From Ruminococcaceae bacterium UBA1417 (lineage in GTDB: Bacteria > Bacillota > Clostridia > Oscillospirales > Acutalibacteraceae): a DNA stretch of 36,857 bases. The DNA is taken from contig DBPP01000019.1 in NCBI GenBank assembly GCA_002305575.1, positions 1 to 36,857 of the forward strand. Reading direction: 5' to 3'. The translations under genes were made by a program, and so were the position numbers. This document shows positions 14,876-22,779 of this stretch, one piece after another. Positions within the stretch are counted from its first letter, which is position 1, and every line of letters starts with the position of its first letter. The notes beneath the pieces were generated by a model. That model saw only the letters and a program-made list of their open reading frames with translations, made no database searches and was not told the DNA's origin.

Positions 14876-15771
14876 GGGTCATTTTCACCATGCCCGACGG
14901 CGCGGAACTGATGGCGGGCCCGCCGTCCGGTCTGACGCTCAAGCGCGATGCGGACGCCCCGGCAGACAGTTTGGAACTTACCTTTGCATTCGATTTTCCC
15001 GCGGAGCTGGAGCCGTGCGCGGCGCGGCTGGAATATGGCGGCCAGACAATTTTTTCCGGTATTGTGGACGAACAGACGGTGCGCCATGAAAAAGGGGAAA
15101 AAACGACGTATTTTTCTCTGCGCAGCCGCGCCGCTCTGCTGCTCGACAATGAGGCGGAGCCGTGCACGCTGCGTATGCCTTCTCTACGGCTGATGGAGCA
15201 GCGGATCCTGCGTCCGCTCGGCCTTGCGGCGGAGGGCGGCGATACATCGCCGAAGCAGGGGGAGCTGATCATTGAAAAGGGAACGAGCTGCTGGTCGGCC
15301 CTCTGCGCCTTTTCCGAACGTTTTTTGCAAATTACGCCGTATGAAACGAACGGGGGGCGGCTGTGCTTTACGGCGCGCACGCCCCGAACGCTGGAACTTT
15401 CCGAAGTGCTTTCGCTCGAAAAGCGGCGGATGCCTTACGCGCAGATCAGCCGTGTGGTGGTGCAGAATACGCGTACCGGCGCCTATAGCGCGGTTTTTGA
15501 AAACCCGGCGGCGCGCGGCGTTTTCCGCACGCGTTACCGCACCGCAGACGCCGGGCTGCCGCCTGCAGAAATTCTGGCGGCCGGGGAGCGCGCCGCACTT
15601 TCCGTGCGCGCGGTCTGCGCGGGCTTTGTGGACGCTGTACCGGGTGATGTGTGCGCTTTCCCCCAGCTCGGAAACGCATGCGCCCGGCTTTGCCTGCAAT
15701 CGATGCGCTACCGCCTGACGCGCGGCATCGAGGAGACGGAACTCGCGTTTGTGCCTGATGCTGCGCCGTAA
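14872..15771 (+). CDS. Baseplate hub protein (XkdQ / Mu gp44 / late-control-D like)
   Basis: A 299-residue protein. It opens with a short beta domain (MRVIFTMPDGAELMAG, LTLKRDADAPADSLELTF) and an FSGIVDEQTVR segment, the pattern of hub proteins of the gpD/gp27 type. Mid-protein SLRLMEQRILRPLG and GTSCWSALCAFSERFLQITP are typical 'W...L..F....' hub helices. Its place before a gp45-like spike is the Mu/PBSX order. Start is GTG 14872 (GTGA overlap with the LysM stop), with AGGGGAGGAGG about 10 bases upstream. The hub trimer centres the baseplate around the spike. Confidence 0.75.
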   Translation: MRVIFTMPDGAELMAGPPSGLTLKRDADAPADSLELTFAFDFPAELEPCAARLEYGGQTIFSGIVDEQTVRHEKGEKTTYFSLRSRAALLLDNEAEPCTLRMPSLRLMEQRILRPLGLAAEGGDTSPKQGELIIEKGTSCWSALCAFSERFLQITPYETNGGRLCFTARTPRTLELSEVLSLEKRRMPYAQISRVVVQNTRTGAYSAVFENPAARGVFRTRYRTADAGLPPAEILAAGERAALSVRAVCAGFVDAVPGDVCAFPQLGNACARLCLQSMRYRLTRGIEETELAFVPDAAP

Positions 15772-15826
15772 TCCCGGCGGGATGTGAAATGCGGCGGACT
15801 TTTTCAAGGAAGGAATGGGAAGACCG

Positions 15827-16174
15827 ATGAATTTTTGGCTGAACAGACGGGAGACGGATCGTGCGGCGGGCGCTAAAACGGGCGTTGTGACGACGGGAGG
15901 CCCTGCAATTGCGGTGCACACCGATATGGAGCGGCGCGCGCCGGTCATTGCGGTGCCGTACGGCATGGCCGTATGCCTGCCACAGGGGGAAAAAGTTGTG
16001 ATGCTACCCGAAAGCGGCGTGTGTCTCGGCGCGGTCAATGCGGCCGGGGACCTGCTGCCGGGCGAGGTGCGGCTGTTTTCCGCGGGCGGTGCGGAAATCC
16101 GCTTGCGCGCGGACGGCGCGGTGGTGATCAACGGGCAGGTGTTCCCGGGAAAGGCGGCGGACGATGGAAATTAA
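15827..16174 (+). CDS. Baseplate spike protein (Mu gp45 / gpV-like)
   Basis: A 115-residue protein. The segment APVIAVPYGMAVCLPQGEKV followed by LLPGEVRLFSAGGAEIRL and GAVVINGQVFPG matches the Mu gp45-type pattern 'PYGxxxRPPxGxxVVVL ... LxPGEVALYxxxGxxIRL'. It would form the OB-fold and short spike at the tip of the baseplate. It is shorter than phage gp45 (about 200), and no long beta-helix is present. ATG 15827 is preferred, with AAGGAAGG at 15807-15814; an in-frame ATG at 15815 lies directly on that site. The 3' end overlaps the next gene by 11 bases. Confidence 0.7.
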   Translation: MNFWLNRRETDRAAGAKTGVVTTGGPAIAVHTDMERRAPVIAVPYGMAVCLPQGEKVVMLPESGVCLGAVNAAGDLLPGEVRLFSAGGAEIRLRADGAVVINGQVFPGKAADDGN

Positions 16175-16520
16175 AATCCGGGACGGCGTTGTTTGCGAGA
16201 ACAGCCTGGGACTGCCCGAAGCACTCGAGGGTCTGGAGGCGCTTTTGCAGCGCGCGTTCAACCGGCTCAACGCGGTGCAGGGCGCTTTCCCATACGATCG
16301 CACGCTCGGCAGCCGCCTTCCGTACGCGGCGCTTTCGCAGCGCCACGGTGCGGAGCAGGCGCTCGGTTTTGCGCGCGAGGCGCTGCGGGACTGCCCGGAG
16401 ATCGAGGCTGTGCGCGCCGAAGTGGCGGCGGATACCGTGACGGTGTACCTCGAAACACCGCTGGGCGGCGGCAGCGTGACCGTAAACAGAAAAGAAGAGG
16501 GCGATGCAAATGACATATGA
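16164..16520 (+). CDS. Baseplate wedge protein (Mu gp46 / gp25-like)
   Basis: A 118-residue protein. It contains GAFPYDRTLGSRLPYAALSQ, the 'PxDxxxGSRL' type of motif of Mu gp46/XkdS-like wedge proteins, then an alpha-beta end (ALRDCPEIEAVRAEV, DTVTVYLETPLGGGSVTVNR) as in the gp25 fold. It lies exactly between the gp45-like and J proteins, as in Mu. ATG 16164 overlaps the previous gene, with GGGAAAGGCGG upstream. The stop overlaps the next gene. Confidence 0.7.
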   Translation: MEIKIRDGVVCENSLGLPEALEGLEALLQRAFNRLNAVQGAFPYDRTLGSRLPYAALSQRHGAEQALGFAREALRDCPEIEAVRAEVAADTVTVYLETPLGGGSVTVNRKEEGDANDI

Positions 16521-17568
16521 GGAAATCCGCGCGCGCATGGCGGCGGAATACGAAACACTGGCCGGTTTTGCACCCGACGACGCTGCAGATGCCGGCATCC
16601 GCATCCGCGTGCTGGCGGGAGAAATCTACACGGCGCTCTGCGCGCTGGAAGCCGTCAAGGCGGACGCATTTCCACAGACCGCTGCGGGCGAAGCGCTGGA
16701 ACTGCATGCGCTGGAACGCGGCCTTACCCGCCGGCCCGCGGTGCAGGCTGCGGGCACACTGGTGTTTTCCCGCGACACGGCGCTGACATACGATGTGGAT
16801 ATCCCGGCGGGCACAGTGTGTGCGTCGTCCACCGGCGCAGCGGAATTTGAAACCGTTGCAGATGCCGTGCTTGCGGCGGGCGTGCTTTCGGTATCGGTCC
16901 CCGCGCGGGCCGTTGTGGGCGGAAAGGCATGCAACGCCGCCGCCGGTGCGGTGGATACGCTGGTGACGCCGCCGGCGGGGATTGAGCGCGTGACAAATCC
17001 GCAGGCGTTTTCGGGTGGTACAGACGCGGAAAGCGACAGTGCGCTGCGCGCCCGCCTGCTGCAAAGCTGGAGCATCCAGCCCAACGGGACGAACGCGGAA
17101 ACGTATCGCCGGGCGGTACAGCAGGTGGCGGGCGTCGGCAGTGTCAACGTGGTGCCGCGCGCGAACGGTTCGGGTACGGTGGCCGTGTACGTCTACGGCG
17201 ACGGCGCGCCGGTGGAGGCGGAAACCATCGAAGCAGTGCGGCGTGTCTTGGAAGCGCTGCGCGAAATCAATGTGGACGTGACGGTGGCGGCAGCGGAACC
17301 GGTACAGCGCGTTGTGACCGCTTATATCACGCCGAAGGACGGTGTGGCGCTGGAAGAAGCACAGGCGCTGTGTACGGATGCCGTGCGCGCGTATTTCAAT
17401 ACGCTGACAGTTGGCGCACCGTTTGTCAAAGCGGCGGTCGTCACGGCGATCATGAATACGGATGCCGTGGAGAACTGTGTCTTGCCGGACAGTATGTCCG
17501 ACTACAGCACGCCGGCAGACCGGATCGTGACCTGCGGCGCGGTCAACATTTTGGAGCGGCAGATTTGA
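16510..17568 (+). CDS. Baseplate J-like protein (XkdT / Mu gp47)
   Basis: A 352-residue baseplate wedge protein. It starts MTYEEIRARMAAEYETLAGF and carries the hallmark DIPAGTVCAS(S)TG (J motif 'IPxGTxxxT'), FSGGTDAESDSALRARLLQS ('GGxDxEsDexlRxRL') and ETYRRAVQQVAGVGSVNVVP. The length of about 350 is normal. AAGAAGAGG at 16492-16500 lies 9 bases before ATG 16510 and only 3 before ATG 16504; I chose the former. J proteins form the hexameric rim of contractile baseplates, so its presence without any sheath gene is odd. Confidence 0.9.
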   Translation: MTYEEIRARMAAEYETLAGFAPDDAADAGIRIRVLAGEIYTALCALEAVKADAFPQTAAGEALELHALERGLTRRPAVQAAGTLVFSRDTALTYDVDIPAGTVCASSTGAAEFETVADAVLAAGVLSVSVPARAVVGGKACNAAAGAVDTLVTPPAGIERVTNPQAFSGGTDAESDSALRARLLQSWSIQPNGTNAETYRRAVQQVAGVGSVNVVPRANGSGTVAVYVYGDGAPVEAETIEAVRRVLEALREINVDVTVAAAEPVQRVVTAYITPKDGVALEEAQALCTDAVRAYFNTLTVGAPFVKAAVVTAIMNTDAVENCVLPDSMSDYSTPADRIVTCGAVNILERQI

Positions 17569-17581
17569 AGGCGGTGATTCG

Positions 17582-18136
17582 ATGACGGAAACGCAGGAGC
17601 GCATGCAGAAGATTCTCCGGGATACGGGGCTGTATACCGGAGAGGGAAAAATTCTTTCAGCGGAGCTTGCAGCGTACAGCGCAGGTCTTTCCGTTTTGCT
17701 CGATGCGCTCGCATCGTTGCGCCGGAACCTGTTCGTCGGTACGGCGGACGCAGAGGGACTCGAGCGGTTTGAGCGATTGTTCCGCATTGTGCCGTCCACA
17801 GACAGTGTGGAAAACCGCAGGGCCATGCTGATCGAACGCGGCAGTATCACAACGGCGGACTGCACGCGGGCGGCGCTCGAAAAGCAGCTGCTTGCCGCGG
17901 GTATTCGCGGCAACATTGTGGAGCAGTTTGAGGGGGGCCTTTACGTCAACGTGCATGAGGTGCTGGGCATCTCGGAAGCGGCGGCGACGGCGGAGGTGGC
18001 GGATTTCCTGCCTGCACACCTCGCGTATACGCTGGATTTCGGCAAAAACACGTGGGATGCCGTGGACGCGCGGGAAATGACCTTCGCTGAAATGGATCTC
18101 AAAAACAAGACATGGAATGAAATCGATGCCATGTAA
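17582..18136 (+). CDS. Baseplate-to-fibre protein (XkdU / Mu gp48, DUF2313-like)
   Basis: A 184-residue protein that follows J, as XkdU/gp48 does. The N-terminal domain (FVGTADAEGLERFERLFRIV, then NRRAMLIERGSITTADCTRA) is typical of this family, which links the J ring to fibres. The last ~35 residues contain a short repeat: NTWDAVDA, MTFAEMDL, KTWNEIDAM, similar to tandem TW/TF-x-x-x-D units seen at the end of clostridial members. ATG 17582 has AGGCGGTGA just upstream. Confidence 0.75.
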   Translation: MTETQERMQKILRDTGLYTGEGKILSAELAAYSAGLSVLLDALASLRRNLFVGTADAEGLERFERLFRIVPSTDSVENRRAMLIERGSITTADCTRAALEKQLLAAGIRGNIVEQFEGGLYVNVHEVLGISEAAATAEVADFLPAHLAYTLDFGKNTWDAVDAREMTFAEMDLKNKTWNEIDAM

Positions 18137-18153
18137 ACGGGGAGGAAAACACA

Positions 18154-18615
18154 ATGGCGGCAAGTGAAAAAACAGCGGTGCTGGGGCTTTCGCTCTGGGC
18201 GGGGACGGATAAGCCGCGCCGCTCGGATTTTGTGAGCGATAACACCGCGCTGGAAACACTGGTGGGCGGGCATCTCCAAAACGGAGAGGTACATCTGGAT
18301 GACGCGCGGCGCGCGCGTCTGGACGAGCCGTTTTCGGTGACGACGTATACGGGGACCGGCGTGGCCACCCGCAAGCACCTGTTGGCGTTTGCACCGCGCG
18401 CAGTGCTGATTTTCGCGGCGGGCAAGGGGGCGGCGGAATACACGGGCAGCTATACCAAGTTGTACGCCGCCTATTGGGCAAACGGGCAGAGCAGCCGGGG
18501 CCTCACGGTTTCCGGTATGCAGCCCGCCGTCCAACAGGAGACGGCTGCGTCGGACGGCTGCGCGGCTGCACTGAACGAGAACGGCGTGACGTATGTGATC
18601 GTGGCGTTCCGATAA
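18154..18615 (+). CDS. Short phage tail-fibre-like protein
   Basis: A 153-residue protein, the last of the module. The N-terminus (LGLSLWAGTDKPRRSDFVSD followed by NTALETLVGGHLQNGEVHLD) resembles the start of many Firmicute phage fibres, which begin 'xLGLxxPxxxDxxxxxxxNxxxxxLD'. The rest is beta-rich with Gly/Tyr (TYTGTGVATRKHLLAFAPRA, GSYTKLYAAYWANG). It is short for a receptor-binding fibre and there is no chaperone or second fibre. GGGGAGGAAAAC lies before ATG 18154. A terminator starts 8 bases after the stop. Confidence 0.65.
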   Translation: MAASEKTAVLGLSLWAGTDKPRRSDFVSDNTALETLVGGHLQNGEVHLDDARRARLDEPFSVTTYTGTGVATRKHLLAFAPRAVLIFAAGKGAAEYTGSYTKLYAAYWANGQSSRGLTVSGMQPAVQQETAASDGCAAALNENGVTYVIVAFR

Positions 18616-18622
18616 AAAAGAG

Positions 18623-18650
18623 GGGAGGAAGCGCGGGCTTCCTCCCTTTT
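18623..18650. terminator. Terminator at the end of the phage-like operon, shared with HtrA
   Basis: A perfect 10-bp stem (GGGAGGAAGC 18623-18632, GCTTCCTCCC 18637-18646) with a 4-base loop, then TTTT on the plus strand and an A-rich run (18614-18621) that supplies T on the minus strand. It lies between convergent genes, so it can stop both transcripts. Confidence 0.85.
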
Positions 18651-18662
18651 GTCTGTGTGTGA

Positions 18663-19958
18663 TCAGGATTGCGTCTCGCCCTTGTCCTCGAGAAGCGAGA
18701 TGGTGACTTCGAACGCTTCGCCGCCGACGCCGCTTTCGTTCGGGCGGAACAGCGAAACGGTGACGGTGTCGCCCGGCGCATAGGCCAGCAGCGCGTTGGA
18801 GAGCGCTTCAAGCGTGGGGGTTTCGACGCCGTCGATGGCCGTGATGATGTCGTAAACCTGCACGTCGGTGCCAACGAAACTGCTGTCCGGGTCGATTTCA
18901 TGGATCATGAAGCCGACTGGCACTTCGTACATGGCGGACTGCATCTCGGTGATCGCGATGCCCTTGATGCCAAAGCGCACGCGGCCCTGCACGTAGCCGC
19001 CCGCGAGCAGGTCGTCCAGAATGGTTTTTGCACCGGTAATCGGAATCGCAAAGCCCATGCCTTCATATTGCTCCGAGACGATTTTCGCCGAATTGATGCC
19101 GATCACCTGCCCGTACATGTTGACGAGCGGGCCGCCGGAATTGCCGGGGTTGATCGCGGCGTCGGTCTGGATATACGTCATGCCGTTGTCGCTGTAGTCG
19201 CCGACCAGGCGATCCAGGCCGGAGATCATGCCGCTGGTCAACGAGCCGGAAAACAGCTCGCCGCCCGGGTTGCCGATGGCCAGCACGGCTTGTCCCATGT
19301 AGAGCTCGTCCGAATTGCCGAACTCAGCGGGAATGTAGCCGTTGCCGTTGATCTTGAGCACCGCGAGATCGGTCGTTTTGTCGTAACCGACGACGACCGC
19401 GTCGTGCAGCTGGCCGTCCGTCGTCTTGACCTGTACCGAAACAGATCTGGAATTCAAAATGACATGGCTGTTTGTGATGATATATCCATCTTCCGTGGCA
19501 AAAATACCGGTGCCCACGGAGGTGTCCGTTGCAATAACGAGAACCGTGGAGGGCAGGACCTTATTGTAAACTTCGTTGGCGGTCAGCGCATCCCCGTTGG
19601 GCGTGCTGTGCAGCGTGATGCCCTCCGTATTCGGCGTGACGTCGATGTTCGGCAGCTCGGCCGTGTCCTGCGAGCCTTCCGTGTCGTCCGGCGCCCCCGG
19701 CTCTGCATCCGGGGAATTCGGATCGTTCGGGTCAGCGTCTTCCGTGCCCGGCTGTGTCTGGTCCGGATCAACCGGCAGATCAAATACCGATGTGCGGGTG
19801 GTGGTCAGGGCCGTATAAACGCCATACACGGCAAAGCCGACGGTAGAGCCAGCCAGCAGCGCGGTCATGACGATCACGAGCACGCGCAGGCCGAGCGGCA
19901 TTTTGCGCTTTGGAGGCGTGGGGGGATAGGGGTTCGGCATCGGGCCGCCGTAGGGCAT
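18663..19958 (-). CDS. htrA: HtrA/DegP-type membrane-anchored serine protease (N-terminus cut by a stop codon)
   Basis: The 431 visible codons hold a complete HtrA core: a transmembrane anchor (PLGLRVLVIVMTALLAGSTV), an acidic linker, a trypsin-like domain with His165 (ITNSHV), Asp197 (KTTDLAVL) and Ser274 (NPGNSGGPL), and one PDZ domain (~330-425). It would act outside the membrane in protein quality control. The reading frame continues upstream of ATG 19958 as a Pro/Tyr-rich stretch (YPPPPYYSQPQP) until TAA 20076-20078. Beyond that TAA, in the same frame, lies a peptide starting at 20249 with a ribosome site and overlapping the kinase gene. ATG 19958 itself has no ribosome site. So the gene was probably 20249-18663 and is interrupted by one nonsense codon. 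Whether HtrA is still made is open. Confidence 0.8.
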   Translation of the reverse strand: MPYGGPMPNPYPPTPPKRKMPLGLRVLVIVMTALLAGSTVGFAVYGVYTALTTTRTSVFDLPVDPDQTQPGTEDADPNDPNSPDAEPGAPDDTEGSQDTAELPNIDVTPNTEGITLHSTPNGDALTANEVYNKVLPSTVLVIATDTSVGTGIFATEDGYIITNSHVILNSRSVSVQVKTTDGQLHDAVVVGYDKTTDLAVLKINGNGYIPAEFGNSDELYMGQAVLAIGNPGGELFSGSLTSGMISGLDRLVGDYSDNGMTYIQTDAAINPGNSGGPLVNMYGQVIGINSAKIVSEQYEGMGFAIPITGAKTILDDLLAGGYVQGRVRFGIKGIAITEMQSAMYEVPVGFMIHEIDPDSSFVGTDVQVYDIITAIDGVETPTLEALSNALLAYAPGDTVTVSLFRPNESGVGGEAFEVTISLLEDKGETQS

Positions 19959-20075
19959 GGGCTGCGGCTGGCTGTAGTATGGGGGCGGCGGATAAGCGCC
20001 GTTTGCCTGCGGAGGCGGGTAGACCCCATAAGGGGCGGCATAGGGCTGCGGGGGGACGTTTTCCCCCTGTGGATG

Positions 20076-20249
20076 TTAAGCCTCTTCCGGCGCCGGCGTT
20101 TGCGGCTGCACCGCATCCGTCTGCGGCGCGGTGGACGCAGGGGAAGCGGCCTGCTCGGGCGCTGGGGAAGCTGCGGGCTGCTGCCCGGCTGTGGCGGCGT
20201 CTGTGCGCTCGGTTTCGCCTGTGGCGATGTCTCTGTCGAATTCACTCAT
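20076..20249 (-). pseudogene. N-terminal fragment of the interrupted HtrA frame
   Basis: A 57-codon frame beginning MSEFDRDIATGETERTDAAT, rich in Ala, Pro, Gln and Thr, and ending in PAPEEA before TAA. ATG 20249 overlaps the kinase stop by 8 bases (ATGAGTGA) and has AAGGA 11 bases upstream, so it is the real translation start of the downstream unit. It is in the same frame as HtrA, and the sequence after the TAA continues the same low-complexity style. One change (TAA to CAA) would restore a single protein of about 528 residues. Confidence 0.6.
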
Positions 20250-21813
20250 GTTTCTGACCGTCCTTATGATTTGTTTTTGCGTCATCCTTGTTGTGACGTT
20301 CCTTGCGCGGGCGCTCTGTGATCACGGCGTCCTCCACAGGCGCGCTGCTGTAGGAGGGCTTGAGCTTCGGCGCTTCCGGCGGTTTCGGGATGTAGAACGA
20401 AAACCGCGTGAACTGGTTGACGGCGGAGGTAACGGTGATGTCGCCGCCGTGCAGCTTGATGATGGTTTTGACAAGATACAGGCCGAGGCCCATACCGTTT
20501 TTATCCTGACTCCGCGATTTGTCCGTCTTGTAGAACTTTTCAAAGACCAGCGGAAGCTCGTCGGCCTGGATGCCAACGCCGCTGTTTTCGATATCGACGG
20601 CCACGCGGTCGATGCTGTCGGACACCGTAAAGCGGATATAACCGCCGGGATTCGTGAACTTGACGGCGTTTTCCACGAGATTGTATACGACCTGATGGAG
20701 CAGGTCCTCGTCGCCGTGCACCTGCTGGGGCTTGAGCGTGTCGAGCCCGCGGATGTCGATCTGCTTGTCCTCGATGCTTTTTTCAAAGGTGAGCACGGTG
20801 GAAAGCACGGTGTCGGAGATGTTGAAATCCGCCGGGCGCAGCTTGAGCTCGCCGTTGTCGATGCGGGAGAGATTGAGCATCGTTTTCACGAGTCTCGAGA
20901 GCCGCTTGACCTCCTCGGATACAATGCGCAGGTAGTGGTTGTGGCGCTCGGGTGGGATTGTGCCGTCCAGAATGCCGTCTATGAATCCGGCGATGGTCGT
21001 CATCGGTGTTTTCAGCTCGTGCGAGACGTTCGCGACGAAGCTGCGGTTCATACTCTCGCTGTTTGAGAGCGAATCCGCCATGTTGTTGAACGACTGCGCG
21101 AGCTGGCCCATTTCGTCGCTCGAGGTGACAGGGACGCGCACAGAGAAGTTTCCGTTGCCCAGACTCTTCGCAGCCGCAGACATCTGACGCAGCGGCTTGA
21201 CAAGCCGGTAGGCAAACAGACCCACAACGCAGAAAGCGAGCAGAAACGCCGCGACGGCCGCGATCAGGAACATCTGGAATGCGGCGAACTGGTATTCGGT
21301 GAGCGACGAGGCGTTTGTCGCGGCGAATACCGCGCCGACCGCCGTGTTGTCAGAGGACGAGGAGTTCAGCGGTACGCCGACGATGTAGTAAGGGTCTTCG
21401 TAGATGCCGTTGCGGTTGCCGTTGGCGGTAAAGGAGCCGGAAACAGCGCGTTCCACAACCTCGACCGGCACGGTCTCAAAGGGCGTAAATTGCTTGCCCT
21501 TGCGGTCCGTGCTGTTCGCGAAGGCGCCGAGAATGACGTTGCCGTCTAAATCGGTGATGAAGATGTCGGCGTCGATGTTCAGCGAAAACGACTGCGCAAA
21601 AAGCAGAAGCAGCGAGGAAGAACCCACGCTTTTCAAATCCGTCGAAGCGGCAATCGTCGCCATGGAGGCGGCGCTTTGCGTCAGAAGCTTGCGCTTATCG
21701 TTTTTGGTGTATTGGGAAAAGGCGATCATCATGACGCTGCCGAGCACAACGAAGCTCGAGAACACAATGAACATGGTGATGCGCAGATACTTGCCAAAGA
21801 GAGATTTCTGCAA
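20242..21813 (-). CDS. Sensor histidine kinase with HAMP domain
   Basis: A 523-residue membrane kinase. TM1 is around residues 10-33, an extracytoplasmic sensor (~34-175, with FITDLDGNVILGAF and YYIVGVPLNSSS as in single-Cache-like domains) follows, then TM2 (~178-202) and HAMP (~203-255). HisKA has phospho-acceptor His265 in VANVSHELKTPM. The HATPase has the N-box VVYNLVENAVKF and the G-box GMGLGLYLVK. The start is TTG 21813, with AAGGAAG 7 bases upstream; the nearby ATG at 21820 is out of frame. It follows the response regulator by 14 bases, and its stop overlaps the HtrA N-terminal start. The link to a wall or envelope stress protease suggests an envelope-sensing system, reminiscent of WalKR/HtrA neighbourhoods (inferred). 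Confidence 0.9.
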   Translation of the reverse strand: MQKSLFGKYLRITMFIVFSSFVVLGSVMMIAFSQYTKNDKRKLLTQSAASMATIAASTDLKSVGSSSLLLLFAQSFSLNIDADIFITDLDGNVILGAFANSTDRKGKQFTPFETVPVEVVERAVSGSFTANGNRNGIYEDPYYIVGVPLNSSSSDNTAVGAVFAATNASSLTEYQFAAFQMFLIAAVAAFLLAFCVVGLFAYRLVKPLRQMSAAAKSLGNGNFSVRVPVTSSDEMGQLAQSFNNMADSLSNSESMNRSFVANVSHELKTPMTTIAGFIDGILDGTIPPERHNHYLRIVSEEVKRLSRLVKTMLNLSRIDNGELKLRPADFNISDTVLSTVLTFEKSIEDKQIDIRGLDTLKPQQVHGDEDLLHQVVYNLVENAVKFTNPGGYIRFTVSDSIDRVAVDIENSGVGIQADELPLVFEKFYKTDKSRSQDKNGMGLGLYLVKTIIKLHGGDITVTSAVNQFTRFSFYIPKPPEAPKLKPSYSSAPVEDAVITERPRKERHNKDDAKTNHKDGQKHE

Positions 21814-21827
21814 GGGACATCTTCCTT

Positions 21828-22517
21828 TCAGTCCTTGACCTCAAACTTATAGCCGACGCCCCAGACCGTCTTGAGCGCCCACTTATCGGAAACGCCCTCG
21901 AGCTTTTCGCGCAGACGCTTCACGTGCACGTCCACGGTGCGGGAATCGCCGTAATAGTCGAAGCCCCACACCTCGTCGAGCAGCTGGTCACGGGTGAAAA
22001 CACGGTTCGGGTTCGAGGCGAGGTGGTAGATCAGCTCCATTTCCTTCGGCGGCGTGTCCACCTGAACACCCTTGACTTTGAGCTCGTAATTCGTCAGGTT
22101 AATCGTGAGGTTCTCGTAGCTGACCTCCTGCGTCTGGGCGGTTTCTTTCTTGCCCATGCGGCGGAGCACCGCGTTGATGCGCGCAATGACCTCCTTCGTT
22201 TCAAACGGCTTGACGACGTAATCGTCCGCGCCAAGTTCCAGCCCGAGCACCTTGTCGAACACTTCGCCTTTGGCGGTCAGCATGATGATGGGGCACTGCG
22301 ATTTTTTGCGGATTTCACGGCAAACCTGCCAGCCGTCCAGCTCGGGGAGCATGATGTCGAGCAGTATGAGGTCGGGATTCACCGCGTCAAACATCTGCAC
22401 GGCAGCCTTGCCGTCGTTGGCAATGGCCGTCTCAAAGCCTTCCTTTTCAATGTACAGCCGCAGCAGCTCGCAAATATTTCTGTCATCGTCCACAATGAGA
22501 ATTTTTCCGGATGCCAT
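21828..22517 (-). CDS. OmpR/PhoB-family response regulator
   Basis: A 229-residue two-domain regulator. The receiver domain has acidic pocket residues Asp10-12, phospho-acceptor Asp54 (LILLDIMLPELDG), the switch Thr in MLTAKGE and Lys in YVVKPFE. The C-terminal winged helix contains TPPKEMELIYHLASNPNRVF and DSRTVDVHVKRLREKL, typical for OmpR/PhoB DNA binding. It is the first gene of the RR-HK-HtrA operon and would be phosphorylated by the kinase downstream. A promoter match lies about 110 bases upstream on the same strand. Targets cannot be read from the window. Confidence 0.95.
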   Translation of the reverse strand: MASGKILIVDDDRNICELLRLYIEKEGFETAIANDGKAAVQMFDAVNPDLILLDIMLPELDGWQVCREIRKKSQCPIIMLTAKGEVFDKVLGLELGADDYVVKPFETKEVIARINAVLRRMGKKETAQTQEVSYENLTINLTNYELKVKGVQVDTPPKEMELIYHLASNPNRVFTRDQLLDEVWGFDYYGDSRTVDVHVKRLREKLEGVSDKWALKTVWGVGYKFEVKD

Positions 22518-22625
22518 AGGGATCTACCTGCTTTCTTCCAGTTCTATTTTTGCATAATTTCCCGGCGCCCGTGCCGAAGCCGGCGCTTTCCTCTCCAAAA
22601 AGGTATAAAACGGGAGTTTGTAAAT

Positions 22626-22654
22626 ATTGTAACTTTTTATTGCGTCGAAAGCAA
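22626..22654 (-). promoter_or_regulatory. Candidate promoter of the RR-HK-HtrA operon
   Basis: Read on the minus strand: -35 TTGCTT (22654-22649), 17-base spacer, -10 TACAAT (22631-22626). The -10 matches 5 of 6 and the -35 3 of 6. The leader to ATG 22517 would be about 100 bases. Confidence 0.5.
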
Positions 22655-22779
22655 GAACAAAAGGTGAATATTCTGTGACAGTCCCCGCCGCGTAAAATAT
22701 GCCCGCGCCACAACGCGCTTTATAGGAAATCGACAAAAAATCAGAAAAAAATACGCGCAAAGACGTTTTACTGCGCGAA

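Larger units (their letters stand above)
8135..18615 (+). mobile_element. Compact phage-like head/baseplate module (16 genes), possibly domesticated
   Basis: Sixteen genes in one direction, with stop/start overlaps or gaps under 80 bases. Order: small terminase (truncated), large terminase, portal, protease, capsid, three neck-type genes, a 30-codon gene, LysM protein, Mu gp44-, gp45-, gp46-, gp47(J)- and gp48-like baseplate proteins, fibre. Expected between the neck and LysM genes but absent: sheath, tube, tail chaperone and tape measure. No integrase, repressor, replication, holin or endolysin gene is visible, and no direct repeats were noticed at the ends. Every frame is open, and codon use is GC-rich like the chromosome. 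It is flanked by the surface-protein terminator and by a terminator shared with convergent HtrA. Confidence 0.85.

Noticed and set aside
16267..17916. Minus-strand frame of 549 codons opposite the baseplate genes
   Set aside because: Shadow of the J-like and wedge genes; His/Arg-rich translation without recognisable domains.
8135..18615. Phage tail-like bacteriocin (diffocin/PBSX type) or contractile injection system
   Set aside because: Those need sheath and tube genes and (for injection systems) an AAA ATPase, none of which is present; terminase, portal and capsid genes point to a DNA-packaging particle.
18669..20321. Plus-strand frame of 550 codons opposite HtrA
   Set aside because: The minus strand encodes a clear HtrA with a catalytic triad; the plus-strand translation has no motif.
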